NCBI RefSeq assembly: GCF_014652695.1
Contig: NZ_BMZH01000019.1
Span: forward strand, 1 to 33,876
Length of the DNA stretch: 33,876 bases
Source: Algimonas arctica
Lineage (GTDB): Bacteria > Pseudomonadota > Alphaproteobacteria > Caulobacterales > Maricaulaceae
Direction of reading: 5' to 3'
Shown: in pieces, positions 1-7,934 of the stretch
Layout of the letters: every line of letters starts with the position of its first letter
Position numbering within the stretch: the stretch's first letter is position 1
Translations under genes and position numbers: made by a program
Notes under the pieces: generated by a model
What the model was told of the DNA's origin: nothing
Databases searched by the model: none
The model's input: only the letters and a program-made list of their open reading frames with translations

Positions 1-459
1 GTTGCAATACCGCAAAGCCGTCGCCTAATATCAATCAATAAAGGTGAGCAAAGTCTCTCTTGGCCCAGGCCGAAATCTGTGCCGTTTTATATGACGACGG
101 ACACCAACGTCTGGACCTATGCTGGCGTCAATAGCTTCGGCTCTAACCGTGACGCGGATCTCGCAGATCACCCGACGGTGAAGCCGCTACCTATGGTGCG
201 GGATGCCATTCTCGACGTCACACATATTGGTGACATCGTTATTGATGGGTTCTTGGGATCAGGAACGACCTTGCTTGCGGCTGATGCTTGTGACCGCATC
301 GTACGCGGCATCGAGATCGACCCCTATTATGTCGACGTCATTCTGCGGCGCTACGAAGCTCGGACCGGGTTCAAACCCATCCTGTCAGCGACGTCGGAAC
401 GCGTCAGTGAGGTCAGAGCCCGCCGTGCGCGAGAGCTTCCTTTGGAGGCAGGGCGATGA
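1..459 (+). pseudogene. DNA methyltransferase (N4/N6 type), C-terminal part; probably a decayed gene
   Basis: The frame is open from the left window edge to a stop at 457-459. The part from about 100 on is a good C-terminal half of a DNA-methylase N-4/N-6 protein: TNVWTYAGVNSFG, then HPTVKP, then DGFLGSGTT (the AdoMet-binding motif I), then GIEIDPYYVDVILRR. Upstream, the reading frame no longer looks like the family. Fragments of the expected preceding segment appear instead in other frames: QYRKA in frame 2 (5-19), SPNINQ in frame 3 (21-38) and VSLGPGRN in frame 2 (53-76), separated by stops. This suggests several indels and a non-functional gene, although the gene could simply begin at the GTG at 79. 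Its stop overlaps the start of the DUF5681 gene, as expected in a phage packaging cassette. The methylase C-terminus is certain; pseudogene status is an inference. Confidence 0.75.
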
Positions 460-989
460 GCGACACCAACGATAAACCTCAATCTGAGCTTGGCGACGCC
501 GACTATGCGGTTGGCTATATGCGTCCACCACAAGCCGGACAGTTCAAGAAGGGTCGGTCCGGCAATCCGAAGGGGCGCCCGAAGGGAGCGCGCAACTTCG
601 CGACCTACCTCACCGAAATGCTGGATGCGACCTTGTCCCTGTCTGAGAACGGTAAAACGCGCCGCGTGACGACGGTTCAGGCCAGCCTGGCAAAGTTACG
701 GGCTAAGGCGCTGGGGGGCGACACACGCGCCCTAGAGAAGCTGCTCGATTATGCAGAACGCTTTGCTCTGGAGCAGGCGGATAAGGATGAGGCGAAGCGT
801 CTATCCAAGGAGGACCGCGATATTTTTGACGCATATGAAGCGCGTCTCCGCGCGGAAGTTCGGCAATCGCTTGAGCCAGAGGTCCGCTTAGATGTCCTAG
901 GTGAGCTTGAGGCTGGAGAGGATGTGCTCGACGATAGGATTGAAGCCGATGGCTCTGACAGTGTTCATTCACCGAAGCCGCTGTCATGA
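456..989 (+). CDS. DUF5681 domain protein (terminase-associated)
   Basis: A 177-residue protein with the DUF5681 signature near its N-terminus: FKKGRSGNPKGRPKG at residues 30-44. The rest is charged and helical. In phage and prophage cassettes this family is typically encoded directly before the large terminase gene, which suggests a small-terminase-like or DNA-binding role, but no function is established. The ATG overlaps the methyltransferase stop and its own stop (TGA, 987-989) overlaps the terminase ATG, so the three genes form a translationally coupled run. There is no signal peptide or membrane segment. Domain assignment is firm; the packaging role is inferred from context. Confidence 0.85.
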   Translation: MSDTNDKPQSELGDADYAVGYMRPPQAGQFKKGRSGNPKGRPKGARNFATYLTEMLDATLSLSENGKTRRVTTVQASLAKLRAKALGGDTRALEKLLDYAERFALEQADKDEAKRLSKEDRDIFDAYEARLRAEVRQSLEPEVRLDVLGELEAGEDVLDDRIEADGSDSVHSPKPLS

Positions 990-2395
990 GCGCCGTCGAT
1001 GATCGCATGTTGACAACGCTCATGCGCACGGACCTGTCGTCTTTCATCCAGAAGAGTTTTCAGATTGTTTCACCAGGGGATCGCTATCGTCATAATTGGC
1101 ATGTCGACGCGATCGCTTATCAGTTAGAGCGCTGCCTGAGGGGCGAGATCAACCGCCTCATCATCACCCTCCCACCTCGCAACCTGAAATCCATCGCTGT
1201 CTCGGTGGCATTCCCGGCCTTCATCCTAGGGCACAGGCCTAAAGCGGAAATTATCGGTGTCAGCTATGCTCAGGACCTGAGTCAGAAACATGCGCGCGAC
1301 ACGCGCGCCGTCATGCAGTCTAAGTTCTACCGGCGAGCTTTTCCGTTAACTCGGCTCGATCCCAAGAAGAGCGCTGAGGCTGAGTTCATGACGACGAGGA
1401 AGGGTGTTCGCCTGGCAACATCCATTGGCGGGACGCTCACGGGCCGGGGCGGGGACTTCATCATCATTGATGACGCCCACAAGCCGGATGAGAGCCTCTC
1501 AGATGTAAAACGCCAATCCGTCATTGAATGGTATCGTAGTACGCTGACCTCCCGCCTCAACGATAAGGACGAGGGCGTCATCATTGTGGTCCAGCAGCGC
1601 GTGCATGAGGGGGATTTGGCGGGCTATCTGCTCGAGCAAGGCGGATGGACCCATATGAACCTGCCGGCCATTGCCGAGGAGGGTCAGACGATCCAGTTGG
1701 GTCCCAAACTCGGTCGGATACGGACTGAAGGAAGTGCCCTCCATCCTGAGCGCGAGTCGCTTGAGATTTTAGCTCAATTGAAGAGAGATATGGGGAGTTA
1801 CGCTTTCGCGGCACAGTACCAACAGCAGCCCGCGCCTGCAGGCGGAGGGCTGATAAAGAAAGCGTGGTTTGGGGAGTATGACGTTGCGCCGACCAAGACG
1901 TCAGGCGACCTGGTCGTTCAAAGCTGGGATACAGCGTCCAAGAGCGGGGAGCTCAACGACTACTCAGTTTGTACCACTTGGCTCAAGCGCGATGGCCGTC
2001 TTTACCTTTTGAGTGTCCTGCGAAGACGCTTCGAGTTCCCAGACCGTTTGCGGGCAGTGAAGTCTATGTATTGGAAATGGAATGCCGATGAACTTATCAT
2101 CGAGGATAAAGGGTCAGGCACGTCTCTGATCCAACAGCTCAGGAAAGATCAGATCTATCCTAGGGCCCAGAACCCAGAACTAGACAAGATCTCTCGGATG
2201 GTCGGGGAAACGGCCATTATGGAAGCCGGTGGAGTGTTCCTACCGAAACACGCGGCTTGGAAAGACGATTACCTTGGTGAGTTATGCCGATTCCCTAACG
2301 GACGACATGATGATCAGGTTGATAGTACGTCCCAAGCTTTGAGTTATGTCCGCAAAAGGCGTGTTTCAGATCCAAGTATTAGACGGCTTTGCTAA
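986..2395 (+). CDS. Phage terminase large subunit
   Basis: A 469-residue DNA-packaging motor protein. The N-terminal ATPase has a divergent Walker A loop (LPPRNLKS, residues 62-69) and a Walker B strand ending in acidic residues (IIIDDAHK, 159-166). The C-terminal RNase-H-like nuclease shows the expected acidic residues: D315 in QSWDTASKSG, E373 in LIIEDKGSG, and the HDDQVDS cluster at 441-447. Length is normal for the family and no frameshift is visible. It would normally cut and pump concatemeric phage DNA into a prohead. Here it stands with only DUF5681 and a methylase fragment: no portal, protease or capsid gene follows, so it is probably a remnant or satellite cassette. Confidence 0.93.
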   Translation: MSAVDDRMLTTLMRTDLSSFIQKSFQIVSPGDRYRHNWHVDAIAYQLERCLRGEINRLIITLPPRNLKSIAVSVAFPAFILGHRPKAEIIGVSYAQDLSQKHARDTRAVMQSKFYRRAFPLTRLDPKKSAEAEFMTTRKGVRLATSIGGTLTGRGGDFIIIDDAHKPDESLSDVKRQSVIEWYRSTLTSRLNDKDEGVIIVVQQRVHEGDLAGYLLEQGGWTHMNLPAIAEEGQTIQLGPKLGRIRTEGSALHPERESLEILAQLKRDMGSYAFAAQYQQQPAPAGGGLIKKAWFGEYDVAPTKTSGDLVVQSWDTASKSGELNDYSVCTTWLKRDGRLYLLSVLRRRFEFPDRLRAVKSMYWKWNADELIIEDKGSGTSLIQQLRKDQIYPRAQNPELDKISRMVGETAIMEAGGVFLPKHAAWKDDYLGELCRFPNGRHDDQVDSTSQALSYVRKRRVSDPSIRRLC

Positions 2396-2516
2396 ACTAA
2401 CCCGCGGAGCTCATAGTTCAGATTATGCGATGGTCGAGGTGCGAAGCGGAGGGGGCAGTTGAGAGGGGGCTAAGCGATCATTGAATTTCATTACATGGAC
2501 CATCGCGCTTTAGACA

Positions 2517-4571
2517 ATGAAACTTAAAACGTCCGAATGGAGCTCTTTGTGCCTTGCCTTGAGAAGAGAAGTCCATTCTACAATTAGCATGTTGAACGTT
2601 GCCTACTACCAAGCCTCGATTTCCGAATTCAAAGCGGAGAGCCCAGAGCAAATCTTGGGAGAATTGGCGCGCCAGAACAAGTTTAGCTTAGAAGGCACAC
2701 AAAGAGATGCCTGGCTTGCGCAAATCCATTTACTTAAAAAAGAACTCTCTAATCTTGAAGCTGGGACGCTTTTCTTTGAGTTTTCGATTCCGAGGATGGG
2801 CAAGAGAGCCGATGTTGTTGTTTTGTTGGAAGGCACCGTCTTTGTTGTAGAGTTTAAGGTGGGCTCAAAGACATTTGATAGTGCCTCTTTACGCCAGGTG
2901 CATGATTACGCTCTGGATTTGAAAAACTTCCATAGGGGCTCCCATGACATACCAATCGTTCCAATTTTGATTGCGACACAGGCTGAAACCGGCGGAGTGT
3001 ATCAATTGGAGTGGGCTGATGACAAAGTAGCAGAGCCAATTTTGTGCGCCTCAACAGGTTTGAAAGGCTTACTCGAAAGCTCGCTTGATCAGGTTCGAGC
3101 GCTTTCGCTAACACGAACTCTGGATGCCGAAAGCTGGGCTGTATCAGGATATCTACCCACACCGACTATCGTTGAAGCGGCCCAAGCATTGTATCAGAAC
3201 CATTCTGTTGAGGAAATTGCGCGATCGGATGCAGGCGCGAAGAACTTGAATGCGACGACGCAGTGTCTTCGAGATATTATTTCTGCCGCGCATCTGAAGG
3301 GTGAAAAAACGATCTGTTTTGTGACCGGCGTGCCGGGGTCAGGGAAGACTTTAGCGGGGCTGAACATGGCAACCGAGACTGCCAATCGACCGGATGGTGA
3401 GAAAGCCGTATTTCTCTCAGGCAATGGGCCTCTTGTGGATGTCCTAAGGGAAGCACTCGCACGTGACCAAAAGGAACGGACAGGGTGCACGAAAACGAGC
3501 GCTAAGCGTGAGGTCTCAAGCTTTGTTCAGAACATCCATCATTTTCGGGATGAGGCCCTCAAGGACCCTAAGGCGCCGCCTGAACATATTGTGATCTTTG
3601 ATGAAGCGCAGAGGGCATGGGATAAACATCAAGCCTCTAAGTTCATGCAGACCAAACGCGGGCAGACAGACTTCAATAAGTCCGAACCTGAGTTTTTGAT
3701 TGAGGTGATGGACCGCCATGAGGATTGGTCAGTCGTGATCTGCCTCGTTGGTGGTGGCCAAGAAATTAATACGGGTGAGGCGGGGCTATCAGAATGGATG
3801 AGGGCATTAGAGGGACGATTCACCGAATGGAACGTGCATCTCTCAGACCGTCTCTTAGATCCGCATTATGGCCTAGCAGAGACTGCGTTGGCTCTGAAAG
3901 CTGACACCAGAATTCGGTGGCAACCGGATCTGCATCTGGGTGTCTCTATGCGGTCCTTTAGAGCAGAGGCCCTATCTGGTTTTGTCGCGGCAGTGCTTGA
4001 TAATGACCCCGTTGAGGCGTCGCGTCTTTTTGAGACCATTAAAGCGCGTTATCCCATTGCTTTGACGCGGGACCTGGGCGCTGCCCGTGAGTGGCTAAGA
4101 GCTCATGCGCGGGGCAATGAACGCTTTGGGTTCATGGCATCCTCTGGCGCCCATCGGTTAAGACCTGAGGGCTTGAATGTACGAGTCAGTATTGATGCGG
4201 TAAATTGGTTTCTCAATGGGCCCGAAGATGTTCGCTCAGCATATTACCTCGAAGAAGTTGCCACCGAGTTCGATGTACAGGGTCTAGAGGTGGACTGGGC
4301 CGGTGTATGTTGGGACGCGGACCTTCGGTATGTCTCTGGCGCCTGGGAAAGTTTCGCTTTTAAGGGGACCAAGTGGCAAAATGTCAAACAAGAGGCACGC
4401 AAGACGTATTTGACAAATGCCTACCGAGTTATTCTTACGCGGGCCCGCCAAGGCCTTGTGATCTATATACCGAAAGGGAACGCCGCAGATCCAACGCGTC
4501 CGCCGACGTTTTATGATGAGACAGCGGAGTTCTTAACTGGATGCGGAATACCTGTTTTCGATGTTAAGTGA
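2517..4571 (+). CDS. PD-(D/E)XK-like nuclease fused to DUF2075 (Schlafen group-3-like) helicase
   Basis: A 684-residue cytoplasmic protein with two parts. Residues ~80-150 carry a restriction-endonuclease-like core: D99, then E112-F-K114 in VVEFKVG, then Q127xxxY131 in RQVHDYALDLK. From about residue 250 comes a P-loop helicase of the DUF2075 family: Walker A GVPGSGKT (271-278), Walker B IVIFDEAQ (358-365), and a UvrD-like motif VI region near the C-terminus (YRVILTRARQGLVIYIP). Similar proteins are often found in defence islands, but I know of no tested activity for this one. It stands alone, 121 bp after the terminase, with its own weak translation start. Base composition looks more A/T-rich than the surrounding genes, hinting at separate acquisition. 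Fold assignments are confident; an antiviral role is inference. Confidence 0.85.
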   Translation: MKLKTSEWSSLCLALRREVHSTISMLNVAYYQASISEFKAESPEQILGELARQNKFSLEGTQRDAWLAQIHLLKKELSNLEAGTLFFEFSIPRMGKRADVVVLLEGTVFVVEFKVGSKTFDSASLRQVHDYALDLKNFHRGSHDIPIVPILIATQAETGGVYQLEWADDKVAEPILCASTGLKGLLESSLDQVRALSLTRTLDAESWAVSGYLPTPTIVEAAQALYQNHSVEEIARSDAGAKNLNATTQCLRDIISAAHLKGEKTICFVTGVPGSGKTLAGLNMATETANRPDGEKAVFLSGNGPLVDVLREALARDQKERTGCTKTSAKREVSSFVQNIHHFRDEALKDPKAPPEHIVIFDEAQRAWDKHQASKFMQTKRGQTDFNKSEPEFLIEVMDRHEDWSVVICLVGGGQEINTGEAGLSEWMRALEGRFTEWNVHLSDRLLDPHYGLAETALALKADTRIRWQPDLHLGVSMRSFRAEALSGFVAAVLDNDPVEASRLFETIKARYPIALTRDLGAAREWLRAHARGNERFGFMASSGAHRLRPEGLNVRVSIDAVNWFLNGPEDVRSAYYLEEVATEFDVQGLEVDWAGVCWDADLRYVSGAWESFAFKGTKWQNVKQEARKTYLTNAYRVILTRARQGLVIYIPKGNAADPTRPPTFYDETAEFLTGCGIPVFDVK

Positions 4572-4764
4572 GGGGGTCCCCAGGGTGGTGATTTTGACTT
4601 CGCCTTTGGGGGCAAAGCGGACATTAGGTCCAGTTGTTGTTATGCATCTTGAAATAATTATCGCTTAGCCTTCGAGCCAAATATAAGTTCATTAGCGTGA
4701 GGCGTGTGCCTCCCATGAACAAACTGATTGATCAGGTTTAAACTGATAATACTCACCCTTATCT

Positions 4765-5592
4765 TCATAGAACCACGAAGCTCAAACTTGAGAAAATTGT
4801 ACTATAGTCGGCCCGGTCGGAGATGTCCGTTCTGTCGCCCCAAACCGCATGCAACATCCAAGAACCGGGGCCGGGGTAGGCAAATGAGACTGTCCCGTCC
4901 GACATTGTTTTCATATGGGCCGCTGTCGCTGTTCCGTCTGTCGTGTTGACCAACCCAACGGTCACGCCACCTAAGGGGGCTCCGCGGAACAAGACCTTAA
5001 CTTGTAGGTCATCACCGTCGACCCATTCAAGCGGATGATCCATTGCGATAATTTCCAATGTGAGACCAGCCGGACGCCGCAAACGATCCCGATCGGCAGG
5101 CGTTACTGGACCGACTTGCAACAGCGTCTTGCCACGCCGCGAGTAAAGCTCGGTTCCGGATTGGTCCGTTACGTTACGACGCACGCGATCTAATTGGATC
5201 AGGGTGAGGCCTTCTTCGGTTAGATAATCTTCGAATTGTTGGGCCGGTAAGTCAGATAAAGCGCGTGTGGTCTCTATTGTCAAAATATGTAAACCGGTCG
5301 TCTGTAAATGAACGGGCAGTGTCTTACCCTGAGCATAAGCTGCAACCGCACTTTGCTGGTCACTGACGCCGTCTACACCGAGGCTGCGAAAGGCGATAAT
5401 GCGGTCCGCATTGACGGGCCAACGCATGCGGTCACGCGGGTGACCGATCATGACGGAGACAGGGACAACACTGGGAACGTCCATTTGAGACTGTGCCGGA
5501 GCAAGCCAAAAATCATGGGCCGAGGCGACTAGGGCGGACGACAGTGTAGCGATGGCTAAACAAACGGTTGTTACGGCGCGAATGGGAGTCAT
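4765..5592 (-). CDS. DUF4198 family periplasmic protein
   Basis: A 275-residue secreted protein. A Sec signal peptide ends with VASA at residues 22-25, leaving a mature N-terminus HDFWLAPAQ, the hallmark of DUF4198 proteins (a free N-terminal His is often a metal ligand). The C-terminal half has the expected beta-rich carboxypeptidase-regulatory-like fold with PLGGVTVGLVN and ends in SSLSFVVL, so the gene looks complete. Family members are often encoded near metal-uptake or TonB-receptor genes, but no such gene is adjacent here. It is divergent from the sigma-like/anti-sigma operon across 294 bp, so it could belong to that regulon. Exact role unknown. Confidence 0.82.
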   Translation of the reverse strand: MTPIRAVTTVCLAIATLSSALVASAHDFWLAPAQSQMDVPSVVPVSVMIGHPRDRMRWPVNADRIIAFRSLGVDGVSDQQSAVAAYAQGKTLPVHLQTTGLHILTIETTRALSDLPAQQFEDYLTEEGLTLIQLDRVRRNVTDQSGTELYSRRGKTLLQVGPVTPADRDRLRRPAGLTLEIIAMDHPLEWVDGDDLQVKVLFRGAPLGGVTVGLVNTTDGTATAAHMKTMSDGTVSFAYPGPGSWMLHAVWGDRTDISDRADYSTIFSSLSFVVL

Positions 5593-5886
5593 GCTGTCTC
5601 TTCTGATTTGGTTTCGAACACGTCTAGTTACGCCTCACGCCCTCACAACGGTGCAATTAGGGCCGCGCTGATAAAACTGCCGCCGATATTTGACTGGGAA
5701 GAGTCCCAATGCACCCTTATAGAAGCCCCCAACGTATCTGATCCACGTGTGTTCGCTGACAGTCATATCCTTGATGTGAGACGAAAATTAGCGATCAATA
5801 ACAAATGAAGAGGCTAGTTCATCTCCGTAAAGGACGACGATATTGCGCGGTCTTTTAGCCGTATAAGCGAGTTAGGCGCATCCGCT

Positions 5887-6291
5887 ATGCCTGAATTTTA
5901 TGCGCTAACATCACCGAAACTTTACGCGATTATCCACCGTGTTTTACTTGATGAGAACACGTCCGCCCATGTCCTCTCAGACCTTTACAAATATATTTGG
6001 ACCTTGCGGCATGATCAAACGGTCATACCCACCATGAATACACTCGTTCTCCTCGCGCGGCGTTTCGCGCTGGATCGTAAGCTGACGGGCCGTACAATTA
6101 CACGTATAGGGCCCTCGAAACCGAAGACCCTGATTAAGATGTCTTATATTTCTGACACAGAACTTGATCTGCTGAGCCAAATTTGTTCCAATTTGCACAG
6201 CGATCAGGGCAAACAGTGCTATGCTCCCTTGACGAAGGACGCTGTCCACGCCCGATTGGGCGCCTTAGTTACGAATGAAAGCCAATCATGA
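5887..6291 (+). CDS. Small sigma-region-2-like protein, coupled to anti-sigma gene
   Basis: A 134-residue protein with no obvious named family. Residues 6-68 align by eye with region 2 of the ECF sigma factor encoded nearby on the other strand (its residues 39-101). Shared features are LTS.K..AI, then DE, then Y..IW, then LV...R..ALD, about 18 identities in 63. The rest (69-134) is poorly conserved; no convincing region 4 helix-turn-helix is visible, and the protein is about 70 residues shorter than the real sigma factor. The stop overlaps the ATG of the anti-sigma gene, so the two are translationally coupled, as sigma/anti-sigma pairs usually are. It may be a decayed sigma factor, or a region-2-only protein that titrates the anti-sigma factor. 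The homology is an inference from motif pattern. Confidence 0.6.
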   Translation: MPEFYALTSPKLYAIIHRVLLDENTSAHVLSDLYKYIWTLRHDQTVIPTMNTLVLLARRFALDRKLTGRTITRIGPSKPKTLIKMSYISDTELDLLSQICSNLHSDQGKQCYAPLTKDAVHARLGALVTNESQS

Positions 6292-7058
6292 GTACGCCTC
6301 CCAATAATAGTGAAGCGCTCATCATCGCCTATCTGACTGGACAGGCGAGTGACGCTGAAACCGTTCAATTTCAAACGCGGATCGGCACCGATTCTGAATT
6401 TCAGGATCAGGTCGAACGGTTAGAAGCCTGGTTAGCGCCCCTTAATCTCGAGACTGAAGAGATGTTGCCGCCGGAAGGCTTACTGGCATCGATCATGTCA
6501 GACATTGCGACGCTAGAAACAGCTGCGCCGACGCCTTATGTCGCGCCTGTGCCGTCGCAACCCTCTCTCCCCAAACCTGCTAATGATCGAAGTTCGATCC
6601 AGATGTGGCGCGGTCTCGCGGTTGCCGCGTCGGCGATTGCCGTTCTGTCGCTCGGATCACATTGGATCCCGACAGCAGATCCCATTCAAATTGCAAAAAC
6701 CCCTGAATCCCAAGATGATCAACGCTACCTCGCGCTGTTATCAGGGGAGACCGCCACGCCATTGGTCGCCATTGTCTATAACCCGCTTACGGGTGAAGTG
6801 GTCGCCCGGCTTTCAAATGTCGACGTCCCCGATGATGGCGATCTGCAACTTTGGCTCATTCGTGATGGGGCCGCAGCCCCGGTGTCGCTCGGCGTTTTAG
6901 ACCGCACAACGCAAGGGTCTGTGGCAATCTCTATTCCTGAAGCTTTGACAGTGCAGACCGATCTTTTGGCTGTTAGTTTGGAAGTGAAGGGGGGGTCTCG
7001 GTCCGCCGGCCCGGAAGGCCCCGTACTTTACACCGGCCGTGTTTCAGCTCTGAATTAG
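6288..7058 (+). CDS. RskA-type membrane anti-sigma factor
   Basis: A 256-residue single-pass membrane protein. The N-terminal cytoplasmic part (residues 8-52: EALIIAYLTGQASDAE...) resembles the small helical anti-sigma domain that holds an ECF sigma factor. One transmembrane helix lies at about 107-124, followed by a periplasmic C-terminal domain of the RskA/anti-sigma-K type (QLWLIRDG, then PVSLGVL, then LLAVSLEVKGGSRSAGPEGPVLYTG). It should sequester a sigma factor at the inner membrane and release it on an envelope signal or after proteolysis. The likely partner is the ECF sigma gene that ends 22 bp away on the opposite strand, with the sigma-like protein encoded just upstream as a possible competitor. 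Confidence 0.88.
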   Translation: MSTPPNNSEALIIAYLTGQASDAETVQFQTRIGTDSEFQDQVERLEAWLAPLNLETEEMLPPEGLLASIMSDIATLETAAPTPYVAPVPSQPSLPKPANDRSSIQMWRGLAVAASAIAVLSLGSHWIPTADPIQIAKTPESQDDQRYLALLSGETATPLVAIVYNPLTGEVVARLSNVDVPDDGDLQLWLIRDGAAAPVSLGVLDRTTQGSVAISIPEALTVQTDLLAVSLEVKGGSRSAGPEGPVLYTGRVSALN

Positions 7059-7080
7059 TACAAGCGCTTTAGGCGCGGTG

Positions 7081-7701
7081 TTAAAGCAAATCATAGAGCG
7101 ACATCGCGTCGTCAGATTGCTCTAAATCTTTTCGAATTCGCATAAGACCGCGCCGGACCCAGCTTTTTGCTGTGTTTGTGGGAACATCGAGGGTTTCCCC
7201 AATCTCTCGCGCGCTCATTCCTTCCATTGTCGAGAGCTGAACCGCGCGAGCGACGTCCGGGTCAAGTTGTGAGAGATAAGGCGCTAACAAACGGCGGATC
7301 ATCCAGGCTTGGGTGCCTTCTATTGGCGACAGGCTATCATCCTCAAGGGTGTCGATAATTGACCCGGACAATGTTTCCGTTTCACGGTAACGCGTCCGCG
7401 CGCGAAGGGCGTCTAAAGCTCGGTTGCGCATGATCACCAACATCCACGTGAACGCTTTGCCTTTAGCAGGATCATATCGATTAGCATTTTTCCAAATCGA
7501 CAAATAAGCTTTTTGCATAATGTCGGCGCACGCGGCTTCGTCGCGCATCATCTTCATTAAGATCGCCGTGAACTTGCCGGATGTGAGCTGGTAAATTTCA
7601 GTAAACGCGGTGCGGTCGCCGTTCGCGCAGTCGGAGAGACGTTTCGACAGCTGCGCGTTCAGCGCAACGTACGTCTCATCTCGAACTGTTTTTCCGGTCA
7701 T
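7081..7701 (-). CDS. ECF RNA polymerase sigma factor (RpoE/SigK-like)
   Basis: A 206-residue group 4 sigma factor. Region 2 spans residues ~30-101, with AFTEIYQLT, DIMQKAYLSIWKNANRYDP and FTWMLVIMRNRALDALR, which recognise the -10 element and core polymerase. Region 4 spans ~135-191 and contains the helix-turn-helix EGMSAREIGETLDVPTNTAKSWVRRGLMRIR, listed here only by its ends (residues 160-190), which reads the -35 element. Length is normal. It is convergent with the anti-sigma operon and divergent from the DUF4331 gene across 233 bp, so both DUF4331 and its own promoter are natural targets. The ATG is at 7699-7701. Family certain; signal and regulon unknown. Confidence 0.95.
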   Translation of the reverse strand: MTGKTVRDETYVALNAQLSKRLSDCANGDRTAFTEIYQLTSGKFTAILMKMMRDEAACADIMQKAYLSIWKNANRYDPAKGKAFTWMLVIMRNRALDALRARTRYRETETLSGSIIDTLEDDSLSPIEGTQAWMIRRLLAPYLSQLDPDVARAVQLSTMEGMSAREIGETLDVPTNTAKSWVRRGLMRIRKDLEQSDDAMSLYDLL

Positions 7702-7934
7702 TATCCCAATCGATCGTAGTCGAAGACGCCGCGTCGAGTTTGACGTTGGTATCGTTAGCCAAAACTAAAACCCAGAATAAGATAACCGCTCTGATTAGGT
7801 TGACTACTCATTTACGGCTGGCCGCACCGTTTGTTCCGCCTGAGACGTAACTGCTGCACAAATCCGAGACAGAATTGTCACTGCTCAGTCCTGCCCCGGC
7901 CCAATATACGCAGTAGACTAAAGGAAAATATTCG
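7702..7934. promoter_or_regulatory. Divergent intergenic region between ECF sigma and DUF4331 genes
   Basis: These 233 bases hold no supported gene and must carry the promoters of both flanking genes. The DUF4331 gene has an AAAGGA-type ribosome site about 10 bases before its ATG. An ECF-type promoter is expected here, but I could not pick a convincing -35/-10 pair by eye. Confidence 0.45.

Noticed and set aside
4728-4949. 73-codon plus-strand frame overlapping the end of DUF4198
   Set aside because: Mostly antisense to a complete secreted protein gene, with low-complexity arginine-rich translation.
5608-5808. 66-codon plus-strand open frame upstream of the sigma-like gene
   Set aside because: Starts within the promoter region of the DUF4198 gene, has no ribosome site and no family features.
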